Shown here piece by piece: positions 37,901 to 50,557 of a stretch of DNA of 64,000 nucleotides (position 1 is its first letter; the number at the start of each line of letters is the position of its first letter). The position numbers and the translations under genes were made by a program. Source of the stretch: Bolinopsis microptera (taxonomy: Eukaryota > Ctenophora > Tentaculata > Lobata > Bolinopsidae); assembly GCF_026151205.1 (NCBI RefSeq), contig NC_087074.1:12133182-12197181 (forward strand), written 5' to 3'. The notes beneath the pieces are model-generated. The model did no database searches and was not told the origin of the DNA. It was given only the letters and a program-made list of their open reading frames with translations.

Positions 37901-40800
37901 GCAGATACATTAAATTTGCGTGTGTACAGTGTATCATGCCAAGATATTTGATTTTGCGAGTGACAATACCTTACGAATTTAGGTGTATCTAATGTATTAC
38001 ACTAGGTACAAGAGGTTGCAGACTTTATATATATATATACATACTATATGCTATACCTAATGGCATGGGAGCCCAAGATAAGGTTCATAAAAAATTACTT
38101 GTGAAAATTTAGATATCAACATTTATGGTAGCTGCATAAAATAATAATGTCAAGACAAAACCGTTTAGCAAGTGTTAAAATTTCGTAACTTTCCAGTTTC
38201 GGATATAATCCCTTATTGCGCTTCGAACTATGACAACATAATACATAACATACCTACACACCATAAACCATTCCTGTGAAATTACTATAATGTACAATTA
38301 TTAGGTGAGCTACTTTATCTAACTAAGCAAGTATGAAGTTTCACAGTTTAAGTTCAATGGTACTGGTGAGGCCGCATTAGGTGTAGCAAGGAAGGAAGAT
38401 TGAAGTGACAGTCATGTCATTGGCTTCTTTGTATCCTCATAGCATATCTGGTATTTCGAGCAAGGTGTTGCATCAACTATCGGAAAAGAAAGACTTGGCG
38501 AGCGCCGAGCACCCATCAGTATGTACAGTAGACAACGCAACCAATTACTAGACTACTATTTCTCTAAAGTCACTGGGAACGTCTTGGGAGCCTTACTTTT
38601 GCTCAACTTCGCTTGAAGAAAAAGAGTAGAACTCGGTCAGTGTCTCTAACTACAGCAACTCAGCCTTCTTCTACGGTTATTTGTAGCTGGACTGCAACAA
38701 TTACAAAGCCATGCTGAAAGAACGTCTGCTCTTTTGAAGAACCGCCATACATGTCACAATGTACATTGGGTGAATATTAAAATATGTGCCCGCAAGTACA
38801 CGGCTCAATTCTTTACTCGTTGTTTAGCAGACTAAGTCTAGATTTCAAGGTTTCTTCAGAGAGTTTTGAGAGCCCCTCATCCCATTAGGAATTGTTGACA
38901 CCTCAGATCTTTTGACTTTTGTGTAGAAACTGAAGCAAGTCTTCTTGTCCTTGGCATGTATAGTGTATACTGCATTTAACTCATTTGCCAATGACAGAAT
39001 ATTTGAAGGGTGGTGTTAGAAGAAGTATTTTATGAATGGTATCATGGTGCTAGACCACAAACAGTCATTAAATTCGCGTGTATAATCTAGAATATATGAA
39101 GGTGTTCCCTTCTATTTTAAAATACTGTAGTTGTTTGGCTTCAAACATCTTTAGGTACTAGCAAAATTGACATATTTTTCCAAATTTACAGAAACAATTG
39201 ACACTTTTTGGTACTAGAAAGAGTTGAATGATTCAATTTACGACCCGTAATATTGATTGAAAGCAAAACATAATTTTCCACCAAATGTCTAGAAAAATCT
39301 TTTGGCAAGTTAGCAAAGTTCACATGGCCTTCTACACCAGATCTGCAACCTTCGAATAAGATAAAACCCTATAGATAATAACCACTTTATCTACTACTTT
39401 CTACAGAAACTTCTTTGGTACAGTTATCACAATTAATGAGAATGTCCATAGCTACAATATTTAATGGAGGCAAGTTGAATTAGCCACATAAAAATAAGAA
39501 GTACCTTTTTAGTTTTTATTAGAAGTTTAAAATTTCGTCACAGTTGGCCGTTAGTTTGATGTTACACTGCGTTTAATTTTTCTTAGTTCAGCATTTATTT
39601 GTCCAAGACTTGTCCATCAAAGGTACACCAACTTTTGTGACGGGTTAACATCATATGGTACTTTGTGTTTCATAATTGATCCATGTTAAATTACAAATCG
39701 AAGTGTATTCTGTAAACATACTGTTAATATGTCATTATCCATTCGATTTTCCTACAATGATGACAGATGCTATGAAAAAGTACTAAGGAGTATCCACAAA
39801 TTTCGTCGTTTACTTTAAGTGCACCTGACCAGTAACCAAGTTCGGTCTCATACAAATGAAAGTGCATATAATTCAAATATAGCATATTTAAAGATAGGAT
39901 GTACAAGAAAAGATAAGAAACACATGACATTTAATACAACTCAACATGCAGGTCGCTGTCAAGTGACAACTCTAAACCAATCGAATACTAGGGGTGCTGT
40001 CACGTGTTCAACAAATCACAACGGCTAGCAGACCAGTTTACACGGCCTTATGCGAAATCCAAGGAAATTTGATAATTTCCATTTACCAAGTATGTGACAG
40101 GCTTGTTATCGTGTGGTTGCTATGTTATCAGGACTCATTCGAGTAACATTTGAAACACCCTGTCAAGAAACTAAAGGCCGGTTGGGCAAGACCTTTTCTG
40201 TAACCTACTCGTTATAAATAATACTCAGCGTTACTCAGCCTCTCATTACCTTCAGAGACAATGGCGGACGCCTCCCTCTATTATTCCATATATGGCATGA
40301 TCAGGAAACATAAAGCCGTACACTAAGACAGGGAGCAGATGTTGAAAATAGTGGACTGAAGTGAGGGAGAGTCGGGAGAAGTAAATTATCCTGTGCGCTG
40401 TACTAGGATAATACGTGAAGTGTATTATATTACAGCACCTCCATTTGTGAATCATGAATTATCTGACGTACGTGACTTTGTGGAAATGGCAGTAGAGTTT
40501 GGGTACCTTGCTCAATGCTAACTGCAGTCTCCTGGAATGTAAAACCCACTATTAAGTCATGTTGCATAAAAGTCGAGATTACCACTGGGATTAGGGCCGG
40601 GGTAGGTGAGAACACAAGATCCACAAGTAAGTAAAGCGAGAATATCTTGAGTTTAATTATGGTAACAGTTATCTGTCCTGTCTAACGACAGTCACTTTCA
40701 GAACTGGCCACCTCGTTTCCAGACAAGGGCCCGACCATTGTCCAAGCTCTGGTTTACAAACGAGGGGAGAAGCGGCGGCCTGAGTACCTGCTCAACCACC
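35000..40800. other. Gene-poor stretch
   Basis: No coding exon or RNA gene could be supported. Minor items are a run of AGGTC units at 35645-35672, a TA microsatellite at about 38027, and AT-rich unique-looking DNA. Longer open frames at 35232-35579 and 35748-36113 have no domain, no splice context and atypical composition. Confidence 0.45.
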
Positions 40801-40823
40801 ACCCCTTCTCTGCACCTCTCAGG

Positions 40824-40865
40824 TATAAAACCCAGAGCTCGTGTGAAACTTGAGAACTTTCAGTT
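40824..40865 (+). promoter_or_regulatory. Core promoter: TATA box and initiator
   Basis: TATAAAA lies at 40824-40830 and a TCAGTT initiator-like site at 40860-40865, about 70-110 bases before the ATG at 40935. The TATA-to-initiator spacing is a few bases longer than usual. Position and orientation suit the following gene. Confidence 0.45.
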
Positions 40866-40934
40866 CTTATCAACAAATCTAATTACCTCCCTAAATTACT
40901 GGGCACACTAAATTAATGAGTGTTTGGTAACAGA

Positions 40935-42000
40935 ATGTTTGACAGGCGGTTCCTGAGGCTGCTCACTCTGATGGTGGAAACGGACGGGACGGACAAATAC
41001 GACACAGTCGTCACCACATTGACTTGCCTCATCAACAAAATGGAGCGCAACGAGGTGCTCAAGTTACTGGAAGTGTGCGACGAGCCTGAGAAGATGAAAC
41101 CCCTGTTTTTAGCCATACCAACCAACTCTGTCTGGAGCGATCAAATCACGGACTCCTTTGCGTTGATCTCGGCGGAGATAGCGGAGAAGTGCAGGCAGTG
41201 TCTGGACTGGTGGAACTCCAACGCTCACACATCGCCAATGTATTGGACTATGCCGACTAAGAGAGTCCCAGATCTCTCCATTGAGGAGACCATGAAGTTA
41301 GCTTGTCAAGCAGTTCGTGAACAGGCAGGATTTAGTGTTAGACCACATCCGATTATTAAACCCATTTCATTTGTTGACGATGAAAGCGGCACCAAAACCA
41401 CCATCTGTCTATGTCAGGTTGGTTTCGTAATTAACTTTAAATCTCGTTGGTAAATTTGCATCATGCCTTTATGAATGAATTGAGAAAGGTCTATATTTAC
41501 GTAAAAAGTTATTACAATAAATAATAATAAGCATTGCGCAATTCAGTAATGAACAGCTAAATCTTCCATGTTTTCAGATTCTAAACGAAGACAAAGACTT
41601 TGATGTTGACTCCGTGCACAGGATGTTCTTCCCTCTGGCAGGAGCACTCCAGCACATTCGAGACCCACAGCACCTTCACACTCCGTCCCACGTGAAACAT
41701 TTCCACAGAGAGCTGTACAATCTAGACCAGACTATCATCGACAAGAGACAGACAGCGCGCCGCTTATCTGAGGACAGCCTCATTTGCTCCCCTTCGCCAC
41801 TGTCCGACGATGGTCGCAAGCGCAGGATTTCGTCTAGCAGCGAGACAAGCGATGGTCGCAGCCCAAAAAGCCCATGCACAAAATCGCCCCTGTACAAACG
41901 GACACTGTCAATGCGGCCTCCTCCAAGCTTTAGTGGAGGAGTAAAACCTATTATTGAGATGCCAAATCTTATTAAGGACCCTAGATTGAAGAGCTCTTGA
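40935..42000 (+). CDS. Unrecognised 301-aa protein, two exons
   Basis: Exon 1 is 40935-41417 and exon 2 is 41578-42000. The 160-base intron has GT (GTTGGT) and AG (TTTTCAG) borders, and the phase-0 junction falls between CLCQ and ILNEDKDF. I start at the ATG giving MFDRRFLRLL; the frame upstream is short. Residues 1-200 look like a folded, mostly helical domain (LTCLINKMERNEVLKLLEVC; AEIAEKCRQCLDWWN; EETMKLACQAVREQAGF). Residues about 220-301 are a disordered Ser/Pro/Arg-rich tail with RRxS and SP sites (RRLSEDS, RKRRISSSS, RSPKSP), which suggests phosphorylation and possibly nuclear localisation. I could not assign a family. Codon choice is visibly more GC-rich than the surroundings, as expected for a real gene. 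Confidence 0.75.
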
Positions 42001-43980
42001 TAAGCTACAAGCTGATGATTAGGTTATAGTTTTTTAAGTTTGGTATTGCATTTATTATACTAGGGCACTGATGAAGGGAAATTCTGGTCGAACTAGACTA
42101 CATATTTAGGTGGCCAGTTTAAGTTAAACATAATTCTCCTTGGTGTGCTCTGATAATCGTTATAAATTTGTTAAAACGGTTGAAATTGAAGGATGTAGTC
42201 GTAAAAAGAAAGAGTGCAGATTAATTTAATAAGGCAAATCAAAGCACTTAAAACATAGTTAATGTAGAATTTTGACAAGCAGATTCTTTTTACTACTACA
42301 CACTACTTCCACAAATACTATCTTATCTTATGCATTTGCTATTTTTATGGCTGAGTCTTGCTAAAATTCTAGTCCCGAGGATGAAACTACTTCCAGCTTT
42401 AACTAACTTCTGCAGTCAGATGTAGATTAAGCTTTTTTTATTAAGTAACTTATAAATGTTTGTGAATGTACGGTTGTTTCCCAGTATGTTTCTGTAAGCG
42501 GAAAAATGTTACCTTGACAAACATGTAACCGAGGTAAGGTTGGACCAATTTACCAAAATGCTTAGTACATAATATAAATAATTGCGATTATAGATAGAAA
42601 TTTATGGAACGAAACGCGACGAAAGATGTCAACAAGTTGAGGCGTGACTAATAATAGATTCCTTAACAGTTTGTTGGGAAAAATTTACAATTACTGTAAA
42701 AAGGTAAAATAGCTTTGAAGATTGGTTCAAACTCCATAGTTGTGGAAAACTGATAAATCTCGGTTATATTTTCATAAGAGGTTAATTTAAATTCTATCTT
42801 AATTACTCGGCATAAAAATGACAAAAAACGAGCTGGAAAAGATAAAAGGTGTACAGTGTAAAAGCTTGAAAATGGTAGCAGCCAGTTACCATTTCAACTC
42901 GTACAGTGATTGTCACCTTTTCAAGCTTTTATACAGCCACAAAAATATTTATCGAGATTTGAGCGTTGTATTTTGATAGATTTTATTGATTAAACTAGAT
43001 ATTTGGATTACTGTTGAATCTACATGCAAAGTAATGTTAAAGTGTTTGAGGCAACATCATTATCAGGTAAAAAAATTGATCCGGATCGGGCCATGGACCT
43101 CTGTTATATTCAATATTCATGTTGTGAGAAAACCATCTTTATTTTTAACTGTTTGGGTTTAATCATGTTCAGAAAAATCGCTTTTGGTTGTTTTATCGTG
43201 AATTAAGGTTTATTGTTATTACTTTCAAGTTACTAACCATCACATTTTCTAAGATGAGAGCGTTTTATTTGTTCAAGTATAGAGCTTGCACGTCTAAAGA
43301 TAATATGCACGGATGTAGTCTATTATAATTACGAACAAGATTCAAAACTGGGGTTTAAACCGGGGGCCCTGAACTTGTCTGACTGTATCGCTTATGTCAA
43401 AGGATACCAATTTCCATCTGCACATACGCAAATTCCAATTATCAAATGTTGGTGCCTCTTAACAAGCCATTAGAAATGTGTTGAATTTATTATAATTAGT
43501 TTGCCAGCTAAAGACTCTTAAGATACAATGGTGATACATATCTACACTGAATAGATCATCAATAACATTTAATCAATGTTAAAGTGTTGTACATTCTAGT
43601 GGTTTTTGTAACAAGACTACAACTATGAAATCACTCTTTTTTGTATTTGAAATGAGCTCTAAAGACTAAAATTGATACGTTTGAGATTTGGGTAAAATTC
43701 CCAAAATTAAATGTTCGTAGGTGTTAAGTTAATTAATTAAGTTAATTAAAACAGGTCTTCTATTCACTAAATCGCGACGAAGAAACATAATTCATGCACA
43801 TAAATAGGAGATGCAACGACTAGATTTGAGTATGATTCAATCTCCTTTCTTTTAAGCCATCCCCAGACGCTCCAAACCATTTCGCGACATTTAACTTATT
43901 AGCGTTAATTTTTGTAGTCAAAATAAGTCGTCGCATCCCCAATAGTTTAATGGACATAAATAAACACATGTAGGACTTAC
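42001..43980. other. 3' flank without further genes
   Basis: The first few hundred bases are probably 3' untranslated sequence of the preceding gene. At about 42847-42935 there is a local inverted repeat (AAAAGCTTGAAAATGGTA near 42860 and its complement near 42910) that could form a small hairpin. I see nothing else here. Confidence 0.4.
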
Positions 43981-44056
43981 CACTTTTTCCTAAGAGTGAA
44001 GAAAGCGGACATCTCGAGGGTTCAGAATTCACCAACTCTGGAATCACCCGTGCTTT
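43981..44056 (-). CDS. Candidate isolated exon
   Basis: A minus-strand segment with a good acceptor (TTTTCAG|AAAG) and a good donor (GTG|GTAAGT) encodes 25 residues beginning KARVIPELVNSE. It starts in phase 0. It could belong with the candidate first exon at 51688-51799, which ends in phase 0, but no exons between or after them were identified and no family is recognisable. Confidence 0.25.
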
Positions 44057-45024
44057 CTGAAAATCGATATAATAATGAAAAACCACAAAATTCAAACGGA
44101 GCTGAGTCAAGTCAGAATGATGTACAAATTAAAGAGAAGTGTAAAATCAGGAAAAGAATCATTATCATGTGCGTTTTTAAACAAACTTTTTTTAGGAAAA
44201 TAGACAAGAACTTTCATGGAGAAATTTACAAACCTCATTTATGTGAAATGTACAAGCAGTGAACAATCTGATGTCGTTCGCAAAGGAACGAGCTGCAAAT
44301 TATCTTCCATACAGACTATCAGCCGGCTACAACTGCTCAACAACTATGATCTGAAATTGATAACATGAAAAACAAACTGACGGCGGAATAGCTCAATTAT
44401 CACATCAAGTTAACTCTTGATCAAAACTGGACAGTGTGACTGAAGTTGTATTATGGTCTAATAGATGTGGATTCTGGGAGAGGCATATGTTTTAAACATC
44501 TCTATCCAAATAATTGCTAATTTTATGAGGTGGGTTATAGAAGTTTTGTACGAGAATCGATACAAATTTTAGAAACGTTTGTGTAAATTGAAGGTGGAAA
44601 TTTGATGCCGAAAATTTCAAGAAAACGAATAAAAATATAATTTTGTGTCCAATTTTGTCTATATTTGCCCAGACAGTGCCCTATTTTCTGAAGAAAAAAA
44701 ATCTCGTTATACAAGCAGTGCAGAAAAAGTCAACTATTGCGACAAAAAATTCTGAAATAAATTAAACCTTACATCATATCAAAGATCAGAAATCAAGAGG
44801 AAGTTGATTGAGTGGTATCGGTACCACGTGTAGATAAATAAACCAATAAATAATTGAACAAATTAATTAATTGCAATTTTGGTTCTTGATATCAAAAAGG
44901 AGATGTTCAGTGTATATTACAGCAGACACCACAGTTTAATCGACCTGTGGAACACTCGCTATGTAGTTGCAACATACATCAACTTCATAAGTAGTGTGAA
45001 ATAAATATGTCTCTAACTTACCAC

Positions 45025-45064
45025 GGACGTTTTTCCGTGTAACATCCAAATAAACTTCAACCAT
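45025..45064 (-). CDS. Candidate first coding exon
   Basis: The ATG at about 45064 starts MVEVYLDVTRKNVR and runs into a consensus donor (G|GTAAGT). The exon is short and ends in phase 1, which does not fit the nearby minus-strand exon at 43981-44056. Kept only as a splice-signal observation. Confidence 0.2.
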
Positions 45065-45559
45065 ATGGTCTCTGAGTGATAATCATGTCAAGCTCCATTG
45101 ACACACACATCCACAGACATCCAAAATAACACCAAACCAATGTAAAAGTGATAGGCCCTGCAGCCGACTTATCGCACAAATTCAGCGAACAGCGACGAAC
45201 GCTAAAACTGATGTTCACTGTATTACCAAAATAGAGTGGGACATATCTGCATGATGTGCTAAAAAACTAGCATCACGCAAATCTGTACCTGTATAGAATT
45301 CACAAATAACGTATGCGCGCGCACAACATTTCTGTCATGTTGCGCGCGTAAATCTTAAATAAATTATGCAATCACAAATCAGGATTTGTGATAGTCATGT
45401 ACACATTAAATCGACGTATCAAGTTTGTACATGAAATTACCAATTACCAAGTACCAAAACATAATAGGTAGTAAGTGTCAAGTGGTGCAAAATTCTACAA
45501 AAATGCGAACAAATCTTCACCTTAAAATGGCCCACAGGGCACAGGAACAGAACACTAGG

Positions 45560-46618
45560 ACATGATGCAAAGCAAATGGCAGAAGTCTTTTGAGACTAAT
45601 TTGATGAAATTGATGCTGACTCAACAACATCTGATGGGAATAACCCAGCAATGATATTTAAAGCCTGAAAGCAACCGCTTTCAGAAGCTCTGATGATCAT
45701 TTGGGACATCTCCTTCAGAAATGGTCAAGTTCCTTCAGTCAGCAGTCTATACGGAACAGTATTTCACACATGTGTTTAATAAAGGAAACAAAACAGTCCC
45801 GGAAAATTAAAGACCTGTCTTATTAACTTCCCATATGATCAAAACGCCAAATCACGTTTAAATGTGGGACAATTATGAAAAAATTACCTGAGGTACAAGC
45901 AAAACTGCGCGTTTTGCTCTAGAAACACACTTTTTTAGAGATTTTACCGGCGTATAATTTAACGGGTGATACTCGTAAAATATTTGTTCCAAATATTAAA
46001 GGACCGTCGACGAGTCCAACTCGGCGCGCGTCCTGGTAGGTTGTAAACCTACAACGTATAATCTAAAATCACCTTATTTTTCCAATTTTACGTTTCTACT
46101 AACATTTAAGAGGGGAGGGGCGCCAACAGGCAACGTTACGCCACTGCTTGGGTTCTTTGTTCTTGGAGAGTTCAAAGACGTGACAAAACCTGTGATGCAA
46201 CGAATCTTGGAATAGACTCACAACTCTGAACTCAGGGAACTGAAACTCAAATCCCTGCAAAGACGCCGAGAACGCTATACTAACTGCTAACATACATATT
46301 CTGTGGAAAGTTCTCCAGGGTATATCTTCAAATGATCTAGATATACAGTTCAGTGAGAATGCCAGACTTTATGCACACTCTACCTACGACAACTCATTCG
46401 CAGTGAGATCTGGAAAACTATGGAATGTTCTCCCCAAAAGTATCAATAGATTAAACCCCGACATAGCATTGTGTGAAGTGAGCTATGTGCCCATCCTTGG
46501 AGAACCCGGCGAATGTCCTTGCTGTACGGCAGTGTTAAACAAGGAACTGAAACCGACGGGTTCCGTTCAGGCCCTTCACACTTTGCTTTTGTCTAGTTCT
46601 AATGTACCGTCACAATAG
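45560..46618 (+). mobile_element. Decayed LINE (non-LTR retrotransposon) reverse-transcriptase fragments
   Basis: Two pieces of one reverse transcriptase lie in order on the plus strand. Around 45600-45850, translation gives FRNGQVPS and, further on, PEN-stop-RPVLLTSHMIK, matching the usual GxxP...PxNYRPVSLTS block. Around 46240-46618 it gives LQRRRERY, then, in another frame, HILWKVLQG, RLYAHSTYDNSFAVRSGKLWN and LPKSIN. That is the usual C-terminal end of such proteins (RSGKLWNxLPxxI). Stop codons and at least one frameshift show it is dead. The two parts are separated by a TTAA MITE end at 45959. The family is LINE-like; the clade was not assigned. Confidence 0.75.
45959..46055 (+). mobile_element. 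TTAA MITE end inside the LINE (copy 4)
   Basis: TTAA-CGGGTGATACTCG opens the segment. AAAATATTTG, a CAACTCGGCGCGCGTCC block and a GTAGGTTGTAAACCTAC palindrome follow, the same order as at 32719 and 33253. Only one end is seen. It lies between the two LINE fragments, so it probably arrived after the LINE. Confidence 0.65.
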
Positions 46619-47856
46619 TGACTTTAATATACTGCGCAACGCGATTTACCGCGGCAATTTTCTCTCCCCCAAATAGGGCTTAACATGCATAATATAAACA
46701 AACAAAATCCCAATTAACCACGGACAGCATGTTACAACTCACAATATATGAATTGTGCTAAGCTTGTTAAGATTGCTGAACACAAACCAACTTTATTTTA
46801 ACTATGTGACTGTGATACGAGAGAGAAAATGAAAAGTAGCATTGTTCAATTCCGATATTTGGATACAGAAACCAAGCAGTTACACACCTGCTAATTTTGA
46901 GCAATACTTTAAAATATGCTGAGATATATTGGAAACAAGATGAAGCGAGAGCAGAGTTCGGTTTTCGGAGAGAATCACAGCGAAAATTTTGCTACACGTT
47001 GTATACTTCTCGTGCACGCGCGATCAAAAGGGGTTGCAGCGTGTGTCAACGAAAATTCTAAATGTATACCTAGATCGAAATAACCGTAGATCGAAATAAA
47101 CTTCCACGCCATGCACAGTGTTATACACGGTGGAAAATTTGTAGATTCTATTCGTGCATAAAATAATAATCGACGATAAATTGGTAAACGCGCGTTTACT
47201 GTTATACTGACGATATTCGTCGCGCGCGCGATAATCGACGATAATCGTTTATATCAAATGATAATCGCAAATATGACAATTACCGCGCAATCAGACAACG
47301 ATAACACGATAATTGGACGATAAAATTTGTTAAAACAATTTACACGTTTTCTAATTGATACCAATATTTCAAAGTTTTTATAACGTGATTTTATTGTTTT
47401 ATAATGTAGTGCCGCGCATTTACGTTGGAGTTTTGATATCTTCAAATCTAACTTAGAATCGAGCGCTATTGAATTTCAGTGCCTGGTAACGCCGCGCCTA
47501 TAATGCACGCTATAATGCAGCTCTAGACTCCCAATGCCGCCATTATTTCAATTTAGCATTTTGTAACGTTGTTCCTGCTGTGACGTCATTTATATTTTGC
47601 TATCTACAACATGCAACTACAAGCAGGCTGCATGCATGTTTCATAGATACAAATGCTGTCCTCCCCCGGTCTCGAGTGATGTCTAATGCTTCGAGGTATT
47701 AAATTAAATTGAATAGTATTTAACAAAGGACTCAGTTGTGTTTAGTTTAATCTAAGTTTCAAAAACTTCTATTTGATTGTCATCGTGTCATGCTTAATAT
47801 TGTATGCTATACAATACGTAACTTATTAGTAATGCAATGACTGTACTATTTTTCAG

Positions 47857-49632
47857 CATCTCTGATTATGGACCAGAGAGCATAATTGATGCAAGAGTGC
47901 GTCTAGAACGGGAGAGAAGGCAGCGCTCACTGGTAAAGAAAGTCACAGCCGGTGAGCTGTTCAAGTCACTGAGACGATGATTTGTTTGTCATGTTGCCCA
48001 CAATAATCTTGTATGAGGCCATGTTTGTTTCTTGAGCCCACAATAAAATTGTATGAGGCTCCATCGTGAGCCCACACTAATCTTGTATGAGGCCATGTTT
48101 GTTTCATGAGCCCACACTGAAATTGTATGAGGCTCCATTGTGAGCCCACACTAATCTTGTATGAGGCTGTTTGCGGGATTAACTGTAACCCGGCAGCTAG
48201 AAGAACAAAACTCTTAAATGTCCCTGCCACTGCTACCTCGCTCTCATAAAGGAAGGCTGCAAAACAACCCCTGTCGGCGACTCAGAACCTGATATCAGAA
48301 GTCCTTGCTGATGCTTCAACAGAAGTAAACCAGACGCTACCTTATATGGAATCCCTAGGAAAAGTCGTCCAACGAGCCAGAGCTTCTGCCTCCGGATCTG
48401 CCCAACATACCGAGTCGAAGACTTCTCTTGAATTCGTTCTTCCTCTCAGCTGCACATCTACAAGAAGAGACGAACAATTTATCCTCTTTGATGGGAAGAC
48501 TGACCGAGATTTGAGAGAGCCTTCGCCACCAACAGGGACCTTCAGACCCTCGCAGAACACAACAATTGGATTGTTTTGTTTAAAAAATTCATTATTATCT
48601 GAAGAATTCTAAAGTAATATTTCAAACTGTAACATATTTGAAAAAATTATGTATTCTGCAGACTATAAAGGTTGGAACGTACATATGGAAAGCTTATACC
48701 ACGCTCTGTGAAGATCTGGACTTTGTTTATGCCTGTAATGTTGCTGATGGGACCATGCCCAACACTTACAGCAGTACAACAGACTTTGGTTCCATGATTC
48801 ACCAAATTGAGAAAGGAGAAGTGATTACTAAACGATCAAACAGTGGACCACATTGCTCGAAGTATGATCAGTTCATGAGGAGCATTAAAGTGATTCCTGA
48901 AGCCTATCATGGGGTATCACTTACTGGTGTACGCTCAGGATATTTCGTTAAAGCTAACCATGGACCATTCTGGCAGGATAACTTCTATAATAGCAGGTAA
49001 TTAAATAGCATCATTCACAAACTCACATCACGAAGTATAATTATACCGATCACTAGGTTTAATTTTGCCAATCTCAAACATTCACTATTATTCAGTCTGA
49101 TAAATCCGCTAGACAAGCAGAAATTCCAACCTCGCTTGTTGGCCCTCGACAGAATGAGGTTGGCATTCAAAGATGTGCTTCTCTCTGGAGGGAAAAATGC
49201 TAAGGTCGATAATGTCAGTCAAATCGAATCCTTAAAGAATGCAAGGGACAGATTTTTGGTAGAATACCGGCAATTAGCCAAGACAACCTCTGTCAAGGTA
49301 TGCTTAACATCACAGTTTTGTCAATTGTTATTTTCCGTATCTAATCTATGACTTAATTTCAATTCATAATAATTGGAACATTCATCATATTAATAACTTG
49401 GTTTTGTTAGGTCCACATTTTGGAGGACCACTTTGTTGAACAGATACAGTTGTGGGGTATGTTCAGTGGATCTTGGAACGAGCAGGGTGGGGAGAGTACA
49501 CACGCTCTCTTCAACAGGCACCAACATATGACAAATCACTACCGAAACGACGAGGAAAGAGTGGTGAAAATTTGTGAACTTACTACACGAAAGTATCTCC
49601 TCAAGGTTAAATCAAAGCAAGATGATACCTAA
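47857..49632 (+). pseudogene. Transposase-like gene inside the 4.5-kb element, degenerate upstream part
   Basis: Three 3' exons join in phase: 48662-48996, 49096-49297 and 49411-49632 (GT-AG borders). They give 252 residues that include EAYHGVSLTG, HILEDHFVEQ and NEQGGESTHALF. From memory, the spacing of an EAYHG block and an H-x-L-E-D-H ... EQGGES-x-H block resembles uncharacterised transposon-linked proteins of cnidarians and other invertebrates. Upstream pieces are an exon at 47857-47951 (ISDYGPESIIDARVRLERER, donor G|GTGAGC) and an open stretch near 48255-48612 (EVNQTLPYMESLGKVVQRAR ... EQFILFDG). I could not link these to the later exons in one frame, and satellite units sit between them. 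The gene is probably inactive or only partly preserved, or my splice model is incomplete. Confidence 0.5.
47997..48172. repeat. Diverged outlier units of the 34-bp satellite
   Basis: Five units sharing CTTGTATGAGGC or ATTGTATGAGGC and TGAGCCCACA lie in tandem. They alternate between a longer form containing CATGTTTGTTTC and a shorter form containing TCCATCGTG or TCCATTGTG. They are related to the homogenised array at 49630-50557 and sit within the upstream part of the transposase-like gene. Confidence 0.85.
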
Positions 49633-50557
49633 TCTTGTATGAGGCTTAGTTATGAGCCCATCTATATCTTGTATGAGGCTTAGTCATGAGCCCATCTATA
49701 TCTTGTATGAGGCTTAGTCATGAGCCCATCTATATCTTGTATGAGGCTTAGTCATGAGCCCATCTATATCTTGTATGAGGCTTAGTCATGAGCCCATCTA
49801 TATCTTGTATGAGGCTTAGTCATGAGCCCATCTATATCTTGTATGAGGCTTAGTCATGAGCCCATCTATATCTTGTATGAGGCTTAGTCATGAGCCCATC
49901 TGTATCTTGTATGAGGCTTAGTTATGAGCCCATCTATATCTTGTATGAGGCTTAGTCATGAGCCCATCTATATCTTGTATGAGGCTTAGTCATGAGCCCA
50001 TCTATATCTTGTATGAGGCTTAGTCATGAGCCCATCTATATCTTGTATGAGGCTTAGTCATGAGCCCATCTATATCTTGTATGAGGCTTAGTCATGAGCC
50101 CATCTATATCTTGTATGAGGCTTAGTCATGAGCCCATCTATATCTTGTATGAGGCTTAATCATGAGCCCATCTATATCTTGTATGAGGCTTAGTCATGAG
50201 CCCATCTATATCTTGTATGAGGCTTAGTCATGAGCCCATCTATATCTTGTATGAGGCTTAGTCATGAGCCCATCTATATCTTGTATGAGGCTTAGTTATG
50301 AGCCCATCTATATCTTGTATGAGGCTTAGTCATGAGCCCATCTATATCTTGTATGAGGCTTAGTCATGAGCCCATCTGTATCTTGTATGAGGCTTAGTCA
50401 TGAGCCCATCTATATCTTGTATGAGGCTTAGTCATGAGCCCATCTATATCTTGTATGAGGCTTAGTCATGAGCCCATCTATATCTTGTATGAGGCTTAGT
50501 CATGAGCCCATCTATATCTTGTATGAGGCTTAGTCATGAGCCCATCTATATCTTGTA
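49630..50557. repeat. 34-bp satellite, 27 copies
   Basis: A 34-base unit (core CTTGTATGAGGCTTAGTCAT plus GAGCCCATCTATAT) is repeated 27 times with very few variants (GTTATG for GTCATG, CTGTAT for CTATAT, CTTAAT for CTTAGT). Each unit contains GGCTTA-GTCA-TGAGCC, able to form a six-base-pair stem with one G-T type mismatch. The array starts at the TAA stop codon of the transposase-like gene and ends inside the same 4.5-kb element. Confidence 0.97.

Noticed and set aside
40261-40326. ATG-started short frame MADASLYYS in good start context
   Set aside because: Only 21 codons, no donor, and separated from the next gene by its own TATA box.
43996-44262. 88-codon plus-strand frame
   Set aside because: It overlaps a minus-strand exon candidate with better splice signals and has no recognisable domain.
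49630-50557. CRISPR-like regular array
   Set aside because: The units are contiguous without unique spacers and the host is eukaryotic; it is a satellite.
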